Shown: positions 31,218 through 39,972 of the stretch, piece after piece
Position numbering within the stretch: position 1 is the first letter of the stretch
How the letters are laid out: every line of letters starts with the position of its first letter
Source of the DNA: Acetivibrio alkalicellulosi
GTDB lineage: Bacteria > Bacillota > Clostridia > Acetivibrionales > Acetivibrionaceae
Direction: 5' to 3'
Length of the DNA: 64,000 nt
Assembly (NCBI GenBank): GCA_008125075.1
Contig: VLTH01000001.1
Span: 1 to 64,000, forward strand
Made by a program: the position numbers and the translations under genes
Notes under the pieces: model-generated
What the model was told of the DNA's origin: nothing
The model's input: the letters and a program-made list of their open reading frames with translations, nothing else
Database searches by the model: none

Positions 31218-31252
31218 ATTTAAATGCAATTGGGAATAAATTTTTTAATTCT

Positions 31253-31282
31253 TTGTCATATTTCAAGAGTTTGGTGCGTCTA
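31253..31282 (+). promoter_or_regulatory. candidate ECF-type autoregulatory promoter
   Basis: CGTCTA at 31277-31282 matches the CGTC class of ECF -10 elements; TTGTCATA at 31253-31260 sits about 17 bases upstream in the -35 position. It lies just before an ECF sigma gene, the expected place for self-activation. The -35 does not match the common AAC core, so this is tentative. Confidence 0.4.
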
Positions 31283-31308
31283 ATAAGTGAAAGGAGTGTG
31301 AGAAATGA

Positions 31309-31836
31309 ATGTTATTTATTTTTACAACAAGTGATAATGATAGTACTAATATTGATTACCTTATTGATAGTTATAGCAAGAGTTTGATGCGTTTATGCTA
31401 CATATACTTAAAAGACTATCATCTTGCAGAAGACGCAGTTCAGGAAACTTTGTTTAAGGCTTATAAGTCATATAAGTACTTTCGAAAAGAAAGCAGTGAA
31501 AAAACATGGATTACAAAAATAGCAATTAACACATGTAAAAGTTATTTGAGAAAATATACAAACAAAGAAATTGTGGATAGCAATTATATTTTATTAGATT
31601 ACGAATCTAGGGATGAGGAAACAAAATTTTACAGGACTGATGAAGCAAAAGATCTTCTTAATGCCATTTATAATCTACCTCAAATATATAAACAGGTAAT
31701 ACTTCTGAAGTGTTATTTAGAACTTAGTATTTCTGAAATATCTAAAATAATAAAGCAAAAAGAAAACACTGTATCAGTAAGGCTAAAAAGGGCAAAAGAA
31801 ATTTTAAAAAAAGAGCTAAAGGAGGAAGTAATATGA
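31309..31836 (+). CDS. ECF (group 4) sigma factor of the serpin module
   Basis: 175 residues. Region 2: SLMRLCYIYLKDYHLAEDAV, QETLFKAYKSYKYFRK, KTWITKIAINTCKSYLRK. Region 4: LPQIYKQVILLKCYLELSIS, EISKIIKQKENTVSVRLKRA. No extra C-terminal domain. ATG 31309 follows AAGGAG; the nearby ATG at 31305 is out of frame and soon stops. Its stop overlaps the start of the membrane serpin (ATGA), the layout normally seen for a sigma factor and its anti-sigma. Sits between clpX and lonB, interrupting a chaperone/protease neighbourhood. Confidence 0.93.
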   Translation: MLFIFTTSDNDSTNIDYLIDSYSKSLMRLCYIYLKDYHLAEDAVQETLFKAYKSYKYFRKESSEKTWITKIAINTCKSYLRKYTNKEIVDSNYILLDYESRDEETKFYRTDEAKDLLNAIYNLPQIYKQVILLKCYLELSISEISKIIKQKENTVSVRLKRAKEILKKELKEEVI

Positions 31837-33185
31837 GTAAAATTCACCAAATTAAAGAAATAATTGATGTGAATCTAGAGTATCTTGACATTTCAATAGA
31901 TACTAAAAGCAGACTAAGAGAAAAAGCAAGAAAAAGGAGAGGGTTTGTAATGAAAAAGTATAGTATTGCTAGCATTGTTGTGATTACAGTTATAGTAGTA
32001 TTACTGACTTCATTCTATAATTCAAAAAATATAAAGATATATGCAAAAGATCTTATGGAGGGAATAATTCCCGAAGAAGTTCAAATCATTAATTTAAGTA
32101 GTGAATTTAATTTAGCTACTTTAGATTTTTCCATTGAACTATTTAAACACGCTTATCAAAAGGATAAAAATAGCCTTGTATCACCTGTATCTGTTTACTT
32201 AGCTTTGGGAATGACAGCTAACGGAGCTGATGGTGAGACTTTGCAGGAGTTTGAAAAATTACTTGGTGGATATAATTTTTCGATTGAGGAACTTAATAGG
32301 CATTATTATACTCTAGCAAAAAGCTTTTCAGACATAGAAAAAGGAAGTGTCAATATTGCAAATTCTGTATGGTACGGGAATGAATTTGACATTAACAAAA
32401 ATTTTTTACAAGTTAATGCAGACTATTATGGAGCAGATGCTTTTAAAGTGGATTTTAATTCTTCCAAAGCTATAAATGGCATAAATAATTGGGTGAAAAA
32501 TAAGACACAAAAAAATATTAATAAAATAGTAGATACAATTGATCCAGATACTATTATGTATCTAATTAACTCTATTTATTTTGAAGCAGAGTGGGAAGAA
32601 AAATATGCTAAAAGAGCTGTTAGAAAGGGAGAGTTTTATATTGACAATAATAACACTATATCAGTAGACTTTATGCATTCGAATGAACTAGAATATTTAA
32701 GAAATGATATAGGAAGTGGTTTTATGAAAAACTATAAAAATGGAAGGTATGGTTTTGTTGCTCTTTTGCCAGATGAGGGCATAAGTATAGATAGTTATGT
32801 CGAGTATTTAACGGCTGAAGTTTTTTTGAGCACATTAAAAAATAGATTAAATGAGGAGATTGGAGTGGCAATTCCAAAATTTAAGAGTGAATATGAAATT
32901 AATCTCGTTGAAACTCTCGAAGAAATGGGATTAAAAAAATGTTTCAGCAGTCAGGCTGATTTTAGTAAAATGGGTGAAAATAATATTTTTTTACAAGAAG
33001 TATTTCATAAAACATTTATTCAAATTGATGAAAATGGCACAAAGGCAAGTGCTGCTACAAAAAATGAAGTATATAAGAGTCTTATTATGGAAGATATTAT
33101 TTTTGATCGACCTTTTGTATATGCCATAATTGACATACAAACAAATCTTCCCTTGTTTATTGGGACAATGATAGATCCATCTTAA
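31833..33185 (+). CDS. membrane-anchored serpin, putative anti-sigma/protease sensor
   Basis: 450 residues. A basic cytosolic N-terminus of about 42 residues (MSKIHQIKEIIDVNLEYLDI ... KARKRR) and one membrane span (about 43-61) are followed by a complete serpin fold (about 90-450) outside the membrane: SLVSPVSVYLALGMTANGA, LINSIYFEAEWEEKY, FVALLPDEG, FDRPFVYAII, PLFIGTMIDP. The reactive-centre hinge is of inhibitory type (E400-N-G-T-K-A-S-A-A-T409), and the loop length to DRPF equals that of alpha-1-antitrypsin, placing P1-P1' at about S416-L417. Coupled by overlap to the ECF sigma gene, so the short cytosolic segment is the likely sigma-binding part. Serpin identity is firm; the anti-sigma role is inferred from layout. 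Confidence 0.85.
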   Translation: MSKIHQIKEIIDVNLEYLDISIDTKSRLREKARKRRGFVMKKYSIASIVVITVIVVLLTSFYNSKNIKIYAKDLMEGIIPEEVQIINLSSEFNLATLDFSIELFKHAYQKDKNSLVSPVSVYLALGMTANGADGETLQEFEKLLGGYNFSIEELNRHYYTLAKSFSDIEKGSVNIANSVWYGNEFDINKNFLQVNADYYGADAFKVDFNSSKAINGINNWVKNKTQKNINKIVDTIDPDTIMYLINSIYFEAEWEEKYAKRAVRKGEFYIDNNNTISVDFMHSNELEYLRNDIGSGFMKNYKNGRYGFVALLPDEGISIDSYVEYLTAEVFLSTLKNRLNEEIGVAIPKFKSEYEINLVETLEEMGLKKCFSSQADFSKMGENNIFLQEVFHKTFIQIDENGTKASAATKNEVYKSLIMEDIIFDRPFVYAIIDIQTNLPLFIGTMIDPS

Positions 33186-33240
33186 ACGATATATTATTTG
33201 ACAATTAGATGAAATGACATAATTTAAATAGAAAAAATAA

Positions 33241-33287
33241 ATATCAAATAGACGTTAATTTGTAATAATTTCACGTCTATTTGATAT
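33241..33287 (+). terminator. hairpin after the serpin gene
   Basis: ATATCAAATAGACGT (33241-33255) pairs perfectly with ACGTCTATTTGATAT (33273-33287), then AAGCTTTTTTAATT. Probable terminator separating the sigma/serpin pair from the downstream secreted genes. Confidence 0.75.
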
Positions 33288-33676
33288 TTAAGCTTTTTTA
33301 ATTATTGTCTCTTATAAAATTAATAATTAAATAATATATTAAAAACTTTGTTTTTACGGGTATTTTAAAAATGAATATAGAAACTTTAGCCCTTACAAAA
33401 AAACTTTATGTTTACAAACTGTAGAAAATTTAAATATAAAATAAAATTAATTAATTTTAATATATATATATATATATAATTGTTATTAAAGTTTAATTAT
33501 TGATTATAAAGTTAAACATAAAGCTACTTATTAATTAAAAATATTATTATTATATATATACATTAATAAGGGGGTGAATTTTTTACATATCAATTGCTAA
33601 TCATAAAAATATAAAAATTTATGATGAAATTCGATTAATTAAAAAGAAGATTACTAAACAAAGGAAAGGTGAAACT
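33288..33676 (+). other. AT-rich gap before the caspase-like gene
   Basis: 390 bases of very AT-rich sequence including an alternating (TA)n run near 33461-33478. No gene is convincing. A ribosome-binding-like AAGGGGGTG at about 33568-33577 is followed only by an 8-codon frame. No promoter with recognisable -35/-10 could be assigned. Confidence 0.4.
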
Positions 33677-34318
33677 ATGAAAAAAATTAGAAAGTATGGT
33701 TTAACGTGTATTTTGATAATTGCTATTGCTTTAACATGGTCGTCAATTGTATTTTCTCAAACAAAGTATGCATCTTGTTATGGTTTTCGATATTCAGCAT
33801 CTGAAAATACAAGACGAGATGCTACTAATGCTGCTAGGTCATATGAAATAGCTGGTTATGTTTCATTTGCAAATCATGATTACCCTGCTAATGTAGCATT
33901 AAGTAATTTAACTACTGATGACATATTCTTTTTTAGCGGTCATGCAAGTAGCGAGTTATTGCAATTCTATAATGGTAGTACTACTTCAAATATGACAAGA
34001 ACACAGGTAGGGAATAGGAACTTAAATAGAATGAGATTAGCTGTTTTGGGAGGTTGTAGAACTGCTAGTGGTACAAATAATATTACAAGAACATTTAACT
34101 TACAAGGTGCTGACTGTTCAATAGGCTGGACGACGACCACTACTTTTATACGTCATAGTTTTTGGCTAGATTATTTTAATTATTATTTAGAGATTGGACA
34201 AACTGTAAATCAAGCTAGACAAAATGCAGATGCTACTTTAGCTCTGATTTTTGGTAGTGATGTTGGAGGAACTAATAATCATAGGATTTATGGTAGTGGT
34301 AGCACAAAAATCAATTAA
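33677..34318 (+). CDS. secreted caspase-fold (CHAT/C25-like) putative cysteine peptidase
   Basis: 213 residues. Signal peptide at 1-28 (MKKIRKYGLTCILIIAIALT, cleavage near VFSQ-TK). The mature part carries the caspase-type dyad: His89 in DIFFFSGHAS at the end of one strand, and Cys127 in LAVLGGCRTA at the end of the next. The following GADCSIGWTT...FWLDYFNYYLEIGQTVNQAR resembles the C-terminal half of CHAT/gingipain-type domains. Start after AAAGGTGAAAC. Small for the family, with no added domain. It lies downstream of the membrane serpin, and serpins are able to inhibit caspase-fold enzymes. The peptidase assignment rests on motif reading. Confidence 0.7.
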   Translation: MKKIRKYGLTCILIIAIALTWSSIVFSQTKYASCYGFRYSASENTRRDATNAARSYEIAGYVSFANHDYPANVALSNLTTDDIFFFSGHASSELLQFYNGSTTSNMTRTQVGNRNLNRMRLAVLGGCRTASGTNNITRTFNLQGADCSIGWTTTTTFIRHSFWLDYFNYYLEIGQTVNQARQNADATLALIFGSDVGGTNNHRIYGSGSTKIN

Positions 34319-34366
34319 GCAGTACTTTGAAGTAAATTTTAAAAAGAAAAGATGAGGTGTCATAAT

Positions 34367-35203
34367 ATGAAAAAACTTAACAAATTATTATCAGTAGTTT
34401 TAGTATTAAGTTTGGCAATGAGTTCTGCTATTTATGTATTTGGAAATAATAATCGTACTAATGATGGAAAAACTAAAGAGAATAATATTGATAAAGAATT
34501 AAATATAACACTTAGAGATGAAAAAAACATTAAGCTAAAATATGATTATTCTTTTGATTTAAATAACTCAAAAGATAAAATACATAAATATAGAGATGAT
34601 AAGAATAATGAAATCTTTGTTAATGAAGACAAAAAAATAACTGGAATAATATACAAAGAAAATGAGTCAAAAAGAAAATCAAGAACTAATTTTGAGCAGC
34701 TTAAAAAAATAGCACAGAAAGAAGTAGAAAATTATGTTGATATTAATGACTATTGCTATGAAACTTATAGGCATCATGAGCAGTTACAAACATATACTTT
34801 TATTTGGACTAAATACATTAACAGTATTAAAACTGTTGACTCTATTCAAGTTACCTTAAGCAGTAATGGTGAATTATTATCAACTATTATGCCCAATGTA
34901 GGACTTTTTAATAGCAACAGTAGAGATAAAATGGAATTATCAAGAAAACATATAAGTGAAGAAGAAGCAGTTAAATTTTTAGAAAAAGTTATTAAAAACA
35001 ACTTTAAAAAACTAAATGATATTAGTCTAAAAAGCTATTCTATTTTAGAAGAAGAACTTTGTTTTGTTGAAAGTGGAGATCTTGTATGGAAGTATTTCAT
35101 TGAATTACAGTACTATGATGAAGAAAATGAAATTGATTTATCTACAGCAAAGTATGTTTTAATTAATGCTATATCAGGAGAAACTTTAGAAATACAGTAT
35201 TAA
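34367..35203 (+). CDS. secreted YcdB/PepSY-like protein
   Basis: 278 residues from ATG 34367, which follows GAGGTG; five upstream codons are in frame but unsupported. Signal peptide at about 1-26 (MKKLNKLLSVVLVLSLAMSS). The mature part has LKKIAQKEVENYV, YTFIWTKYINSIKTVDSIQV (the YcdB/YcdC-type domain motif of aromatic-W-x-R/K), HISEEEAVKFLEKVI and an ending YVLINAISGETLEIQY reminiscent of PepSY repeats. PepSY-type domains are often protease propeptides or inhibitors. Follows the caspase-like gene by 48 bases, so the two are likely cotranscribed and may act together outside the membrane. Confidence 0.65.
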   Translation: MKKLNKLLSVVLVLSLAMSSAIYVFGNNNRTNDGKTKENNIDKELNITLRDEKNIKLKYDYSFDLNNSKDKIHKYRDDKNNEIFVNEDKKITGIIYKENESKRKSRTNFEQLKKIAQKEVENYVDINDYCYETYRHHEQLQTYTFIWTKYINSIKTVDSIQVTLSSNGELLSTIMPNVGLFNSNSRDKMELSRKHISEEEAVKFLEKVIKNNFKKLNDISLKSYSILEEELCFVESGDLVWKYFIELQYYDEENEIDLSTAKYVLINAISGETLEIQY

Positions 35204-35279
35204 ATCACAAAAGCGATAAAAGGTAAATTCAATATTGACATTTGGGAAATTTGAGACTATAGTAGATTAAAAATAACAG

Positions 35280-35327
35280 CTCCTTTTTGGCTAGAATTAT
35301 AAAAAAGCCTAAGAGGAGTTTGTTTTA
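35280..35327 (+). terminator. probable terminator after the secreted gene pair
   Basis: GCTCCTTTTTGGCT pairs imperfectly with AGCCTAAGAGGAG, followed by TTTGTTTT. The remaining gap to lonB (to 35520) shows nothing else that I can support. Confidence 0.55.
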
Positions 35328-35520
35328 TACCAAACCAAGTCATCAATATTAAAATGGATGAATATAAACTTACATTTAACAATTATCATAAAAACAAATA
35401 AATTTTTATATTCTAATATTCTAAGATTAAATTTCTTTTTTACATTGAATAAAAAAAACAATCAAGGCAAATACTATTTTAAAGTAGTGGAATTTAGTTT
35501 TAGTTTAGGGAGGACAAAAA

Positions 35521-37215
35521 ATGCTTACAACTACTCTTTTCATTATACAGTTTTTTTTCTCGATTATAATAGGATTGTATTTTTTAAATTTACTTAAATC
35601 ACAGCAGGGAAACAAAAATGCAATTGAGAAAGAGTCCAAAAAGGAAATGGAAAAGCTAAAAAAGCTAAGAGATATAAAACTAACTGAGCCTTTATCAGAA
35701 AAGACCAGACCATCTTCAATTAAAGACATTGTAGGACAAAGTCAAGGACTTAGGGCTCTAAGAGCTGCTCTATGTGGTCCTAATCCTCAACATGTTTTAA
35801 TTTATGGGCCTCCTGGAGTTGGCAAAACTGCTGCAGCCAGAGTTATTTTAGAAGAAGCAAAAAAGGTTGATATTTCTCCATTTAAAAAGGATGCTAAATT
35901 TGTAGAGATGGATGCTACTACGGTAAGATTTGATGAAAGAGGTATAGCAGATCCATTAATAGGCTCTGTACATGATCCCATTTATCAGGGAGCAGGTGCA
36001 TATGGCGTTGCAGGAGTTCCACAGCCAAAACAAGGTGCAGTTACAAAAGCACATGGTGGAATACTATTTATAGATGAAATAGGAGAACTTCATCCAATAC
36101 AGATGAATAAGCTTTTAAAGGTACTTGAGGATAGAAGAGTATTTTTAGAAAGTGCTTATTATAGTTCTGAAGATAAAAACACTCCTTCACATATACATGA
36201 TATATTTCAAAAGGGTTTACCAGCAGATTTCAGGCTGGTAGGAGCTACAACAAGGACAGCAGATGATATTCCTCCTGCCATAAGATCTAGGTGTGTTGAA
36301 GTATATTTCAGACCTCTTACACAAAGTGAAATACTTGAGATAGCCAGAAATGCCGCTAAAAGAGGTGGATTTGAAATGGAGGAAGCAGGGGATGAAATTA
36401 TAGCTAAATATGCTAAAAACGGAAGAGAAGCTGTAAATATAGTTCAGATTGCAGGTGGTGTAAGTTTAGTTGAGGGAAGAAGTATTATTAAAAGAAAAGA
36501 TATTGAATGGGTAATAGAGTTTGGACATTATAGTCCACGGATAGAAAAAAAGGTATCTAAGGATAAGCAAGTTGGATGCATAAATGGACTAGCGGTATTT
36601 GGTAATAGCACAGGGATGATTGTTGACATTGAAGTATCTGTAATGAAAGCATTAAGTGGCAAGGGAGGCATAAAGATAACAGGTATAATTGAGGAAGAAG
36701 AAATGGATGGCAGAGGACAAAAGCTTAGAAGAACAAGTTCGGCAAAATCATCTGTTGAAAATGTTTTGACTGTATTAAAGAAAATTCTTAACATTGATCC
36801 TAAAGAATATGATATTCATTTAAATTTTCCCGGTGGTATACCAATAGATGGACCTTCAGCAGGAATAGCAATTGCAACTGCAATATATTCTGCAATTAAA
36901 AATATTCCTGTCAGCAGCGAAATAGCAATGACAGGTGAAATTTCAATAAGGGGAAAAGTAAAGCCTGTTGGTGGCGTTGTTGCTAAAGTGGAAGCAGCAA
37001 GAAATGCAGGTATCAAAAAAGTATTGATAGCCAAAGAAAACTATCAGGAAATGTTTGAAAATATTGATGTAGAAGTTATTCCTGTAGAGGATATATTTCA
37101 AGTTATTGATTTGGTGCTTAACGAGACAAAAGAAGAAACTGAAAATATTTCTATTCAAAACAATCCAGTTACCGTGCTAAGTGCAGCAACACAAGGTGAT
37201 GGATCTTATGCCTAA
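35521..37215 (+). CDS. lonB: ATP-dependent protease LonB
   Basis: 564 residues. N-terminal membrane anchor (about 3-22), AAA+ domain with GPPGVGKT and ILFIDEIGEL, and a C-terminal Lon protease domain with catalytic Ser in DGPSAGIA and catalytic Lys in VGGVVAKVEAA. It is the short membrane-linked Lon of Firmicutes, known to act in the forespore in Bacillus. Start after GGGAGG. Normally adjacent to clpX; here separated by the sigma/serpin module. Confidence 0.95.
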   Translation: MLTTTLFIIQFFFSIIIGLYFLNLLKSQQGNKNAIEKESKKEMEKLKKLRDIKLTEPLSEKTRPSSIKDIVGQSQGLRALRAALCGPNPQHVLIYGPPGVGKTAAARVILEEAKKVDISPFKKDAKFVEMDATTVRFDERGIADPLIGSVHDPIYQGAGAYGVAGVPQPKQGAVTKAHGGILFIDEIGELHPIQMNKLLKVLEDRRVFLESAYYSSEDKNTPSHIHDIFQKGLPADFRLVGATTRTADDIPPAIRSRCVEVYFRPLTQSEILEIARNAAKRGGFEMEEAGDEIIAKYAKNGREAVNIVQIAGGVSLVEGRSIIKRKDIEWVIEFGHYSPRIEKKVSKDKQVGCINGLAVFGNSTGMIVDIEVSVMKALSGKGGIKITGIIEEEEMDGRGQKLRRTSSAKSSVENVLTVLKKILNIDPKEYDIHLNFPGGIPIDGPSAGIAIATAIYSAIKNIPVSSEIAMTGEISIRGKVKPVGGVVAKVEAARNAGIKKVLIAKENYQEMFENIDVEVIPVEDIFQVIDLVLNETKEETENISIQNNPVTVLSAATQGDGSYA

Positions 37216-37283
37216 AACAACTTTTAGGAATACAATTTATAGTTAGTGTGTATATTAAAATAGCTAAAATAACTGGGTGGATA

Positions 37284-37330
37284 TGGGTGTATTAATGGAT
37301 GTTTTTCTTAACATTTATTAAATACACCCA
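37284..37330. other. hairpin between lonB and uppP
   Basis: TGGGTGTATT (37284) pairs with AATACACCCA (ending 37330), with partial pairing continuing inward. No clear T tract. Could be a weak terminator for lonB. Confidence 0.45.
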
Positions 37331-37487
37331 AAATAGCTTGGGTGCATATTTTTCTTCACACTAATTAAATGCATATAAAATAGCTTAATAAGGTTTACAA
37401 AAGAGAATATTAATAATATTATAGTAATTGTGTAAAAGTTTTGGCAGTAGATTTTCTTTGCGTATGTTAAAAGGGGAGCTGATTTTT

Positions 37488-38285
37488 GTGAGTATATTTG
37501 AAGCAGTGGTAATAGGTATTGTGCAGGGTCTAACAGAGTTTATACCAGTTAGTAGTTCTGGGCATATTGTACTTTTTAATAAGCTCTTTGGTATTGAAGA
37601 GGGAACAGTTACATTTAGTGTAGCAGTTCATGTGGCAACTCTTATAGCTGTAGTTTCTGTTTTGTGGAGAGACGTTTTTGAAATGATAAAAAAGCCCACC
37701 AGTAAGCTTACCCTGCTGGTAATTGTAGCTACTCTACCACTTGGAATTGTAGGTTTTGTGTTTAAGGAAATTATTAAAGGCTTTTTAGAAACAGGGGTTA
37801 CAGTTGGATTTGGTTTTTTTATAACTGGAACTGTCCTCTGGTATGCAGAATATGCAAATAAAAATAAATCAAAAAATAAAAAGTTTGAAGAGACCAGTTT
37901 CTTTGATGCTATTGTTGTAGGCATAGCTCAGGTAATTGCAATGCTTCCAGCAGTATCCCGTTCAGGTTCAACTATTGGAGGAGCTCTGTTTAGAGGATTA
38001 AACAGAGAGTTTGCTTTAAAATTCTCTTTCTTAATGTCAATACCTGCCATTTTAGGGCCTGCACTTTTAGAAAGTATAGATATAGTTAGAGCAGGGGGAG
38101 AAACCGGAGTAGATATTATGCCATTGATATTTGGAATGATTGCAGCAGGCATATCAGGTTATCTGGCAATTAAATTTATGCTAAAAGTTTTTGCAAAATC
38201 AAGCTTAAGAATTTTTTCCTATTATGTTTATACATTGGGTGTATTTGTTGTAATAGATCAATTGTTTACAAAAAGGTTTTTTTAA
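37488..38285 (+). CDS. uppP: undecaprenyl-diphosphatase
   Basis: 265 residues, polytopic. Both active-site motifs are present: the glutamate-rich stretch GIVQGLTEFIPVSSSGH near the N-terminus and LPAVSRSGSTIGGALFRG near residue 155. Recycles undecaprenyl pyrophosphate for wall synthesis and confers bacitracin tolerance. GTG 37488 follows AAAGGGGAGCTG and gives the family start; the open frame extends 20 codons upstream without support. Confidence 0.95.
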   Translation: MSIFEAVVIGIVQGLTEFIPVSSSGHIVLFNKLFGIEEGTVTFSVAVHVATLIAVVSVLWRDVFEMIKKPTSKLTLLVIVATLPLGIVGFVFKEIIKGFLETGVTVGFGFFITGTVLWYAEYANKNKSKNKKFEETSFFDAIVVGIAQVIAMLPAVSRSGSTIGGALFRGLNREFALKFSFLMSIPAILGPALLESIDIVRAGGETGVDIMPLIFGMIAAGISGYLAIKFMLKVFAKSSLRIFSYYVYTLGVFVVIDQLFTKRFF

Positions 38286-38302
38286 AGCATAAGAATTTAC
38301 AT

Positions 38303-38390
38303 AGGAATGATAAAATATAATTTCCACTACTATTTTAATAGAGCGTTATTTGACGATAAATAGCTTTGTGGAAAGTGGAAGTGATATTTT
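38303..38390. repeat. dispersed palindromic element, copy A
   Basis: Left arm AGGAATGATAAAATATAATT followed by TCCACTACTAT; right arm AGTGGAAGTGATATTTT (38374-38390), which is the reverse complement of 38312-38328 apart from two changes. It lies between uppP and tsaD. Confidence 0.75.
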
Positions 38391-38441
38391 TGACATAACT
38401 TGGTTTATCTGGCGAACTTATATGATAAGTGGGTGTTTTTA

Positions 38442-39461
38442 ATGAAAGATATTATAATTTTAGGTATAGAGACAAGTTGTGATGAGACTTCAGCTTCTGT
38501 AGTTAAAAATGGTCGAGTAGTATTATCTAATGTTATATCATCACAAATAGATCTTCATCAGAAATATGGAGGAGTAGTTCCTGAAATAGCCTCTAGGAAA
38601 CATGTTGAATTAATAATACCTGTTGTTGATGATGCCCTAAAAGGCGCAGGTATTAATTTAGATCAAGTGGATGGTATAGGAGTAACTTATGGGCCAGGTT
38701 TAGTAGGGGCACTTCTTGTGGGGGTATCAGCGGCAAAGGCCCTTGCCTTTACAATGGATAAGCCTCTTATTGGAGTCCATCATATTGAAGGGCATATAGC
38801 AGCTAATTATATAGAGCATATAGATTTAGAGCCTCCTTTTGTATGTCTTATTGTATCTGGAGGCCATAGTCATATTGTCTACGTTGAAGATTATAATAAA
38901 TTTGAAATACTGGGGAAAACTAGAGATGATGCTGCTGGAGAAGCTTTTGACAAGGTTGCACGTACTTTGGGGATGGGGTATCCTGGAGGACCTCTAGTTG
39001 ACAAGGCTGCAAAGCTCGGAAACCCTAATAAAATTAATTTTCCCAGAGTATACTTTGAAAAGGGAAACTTAGACTTTAGTTTTAGTGGTATTAAGACTGC
39101 TGTGTTAAATTATATTAATATAATGGATCAAAAAGGTGAGAGCTATAGAATTGAAGATGTATGTGCAAGTTTTCAGTTTGCTGTAGTTGAGGTGCTGATA
39201 AATAACCTTATGACTGCTGTAAAACTTAAAAAATGTAACAAGGTGGCTTTAGCAGGAGGAGTTGCAGCTAATTCTTGCTTAAGAGAAGCATTGACAGATA
39301 ATGCACAAAAGAATAACTTCAGTGCCTATTATCCAAAACCACTCTTTTGCACAGATAATGCTGCAATGATAGCTAGTTCTGCATACTATCAGTTTATTAA
39401 TGGGTATAACTCTGATCTATATTTAAATGCTATTCCTAGTTTGAAAATAGGAAGCCGATAA
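38442..39461 (+). CDS. tsaD: tRNA N6-adenosine threonylcarbamoyltransferase TsaD
   Basis: 339 residues. [14 protein letters not shown] start, [21 protein letters not shown], the metal-binding HHIEGH motif near 108-115, and [12 protein letters not shown] near the end. Completes t6A37 in ANN-decoding tRNAs with TsaB/E/C. ATG 38442 is chosen over the frame open from 38400 because it gives the family start; the ribosome-binding site is weak (GTGGGTG), so this gene may be modestly translated. Confidence 0.95.
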   Translation: MKDIIILGIETSCDETSASVVKNGRVVLSNVISSQIDLHQKYGGVVPEIASRKHVELIIPVVDDALKGAGINLDQVDGIGVTYGPGLVGALLVGVSAAKALAFTMDKPLIGVHHIEGHIAANYIEHIDLEPPFVCLIVSGGHSHIVYVEDYNKFEILGKTRDDAAGEAFDKVARTLGMGYPGGPLVDKAAKLGNPNKINFPRVYFEKGNLDFSFSGIKTAVLNYINIMDQKGESYRIEDVCASFQFAVVEVLINNLMTAVKLKKCNKVALAGGVAANSCLREALTDNAQKNNFSAYYPKPLFCTDNAAMIASSAYYQFINGYNSDLYLNAIPSLKIGSR

Positions 39462-39481
39462 GTAATAATACACACTAGGCC

Positions 39482-39895
39482 TGTGGATAACTTAAAACAA
39501 TTTTTTAAAATATAAAAGTTTATTTTCTAACTAAATTATATGAATTTAACTATAAAAACATCAATAATGAAAGAAAATGTTTTTGATGAATAATAATATA
39601 TCTGTGTTATGTTTATAAAATACATTAAATAGAAAAAAATTCATATAAACATTGGATTTGTATTGAAACCTTAGAGTATCAAGGCTTATAGTTAATCAAT
39701 GTGATTTTTAGTAGCAAAAAAAGTAAATGTTTACGTAAAAAAATTAATAAAATAGGACATAAGTCCTATTAAATTTAGTTAATTAAATGCCGAATACTGT
39801 TGAAATTTGATATGTTGATATTGTGGAAACAATACTTAAATGCAGTTGTTTCAAATGTTTAATACTGTGGATAAAGTTGTGGATATTGTGGATTA
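39482..39895. promoter_or_regulatory. DnaA-box cluster in the gap after tsaD
   Basis: Two perfect DnaA boxes (TGTGGATAA, 39482-39490 and 39866-39874) and near matches TGTGGAAAC (39822), TGTGGATAT (39878) and TGTGGATTA (39887). The last three boxes stand almost back to back. The 510-base gap is AT-rich and has no gene. It also has the palindrome AATAGGACATAAGTCCTATT at about 39752-39771. DnaA binding is inferred from the motif. Confidence 0.65.
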
Positions 39896-39972
39896 ATTTT
39901 AGTACAAACTATTAAAGTACAATTTTTTTTGTAAACATGCATCCGTATAAAAGAAAAGAGGAAGAAAAAAAT

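Noticed and set aside
33461-33478. Alternating TA run
   Set aside because: Simple low-complexity sequence in an AT-rich spacer; no evidence of function.
35358-35597. Short frame running into lonB
   Set aside because: Phe/Asn-rich translation of AT-rich spacer, overlapping the real lonB start in another frame.
39482-39895. Chromosomal oriC
   Set aside because: DnaA boxes are present, but there is no dnaA-dnaN context, so an origin is not claimed.
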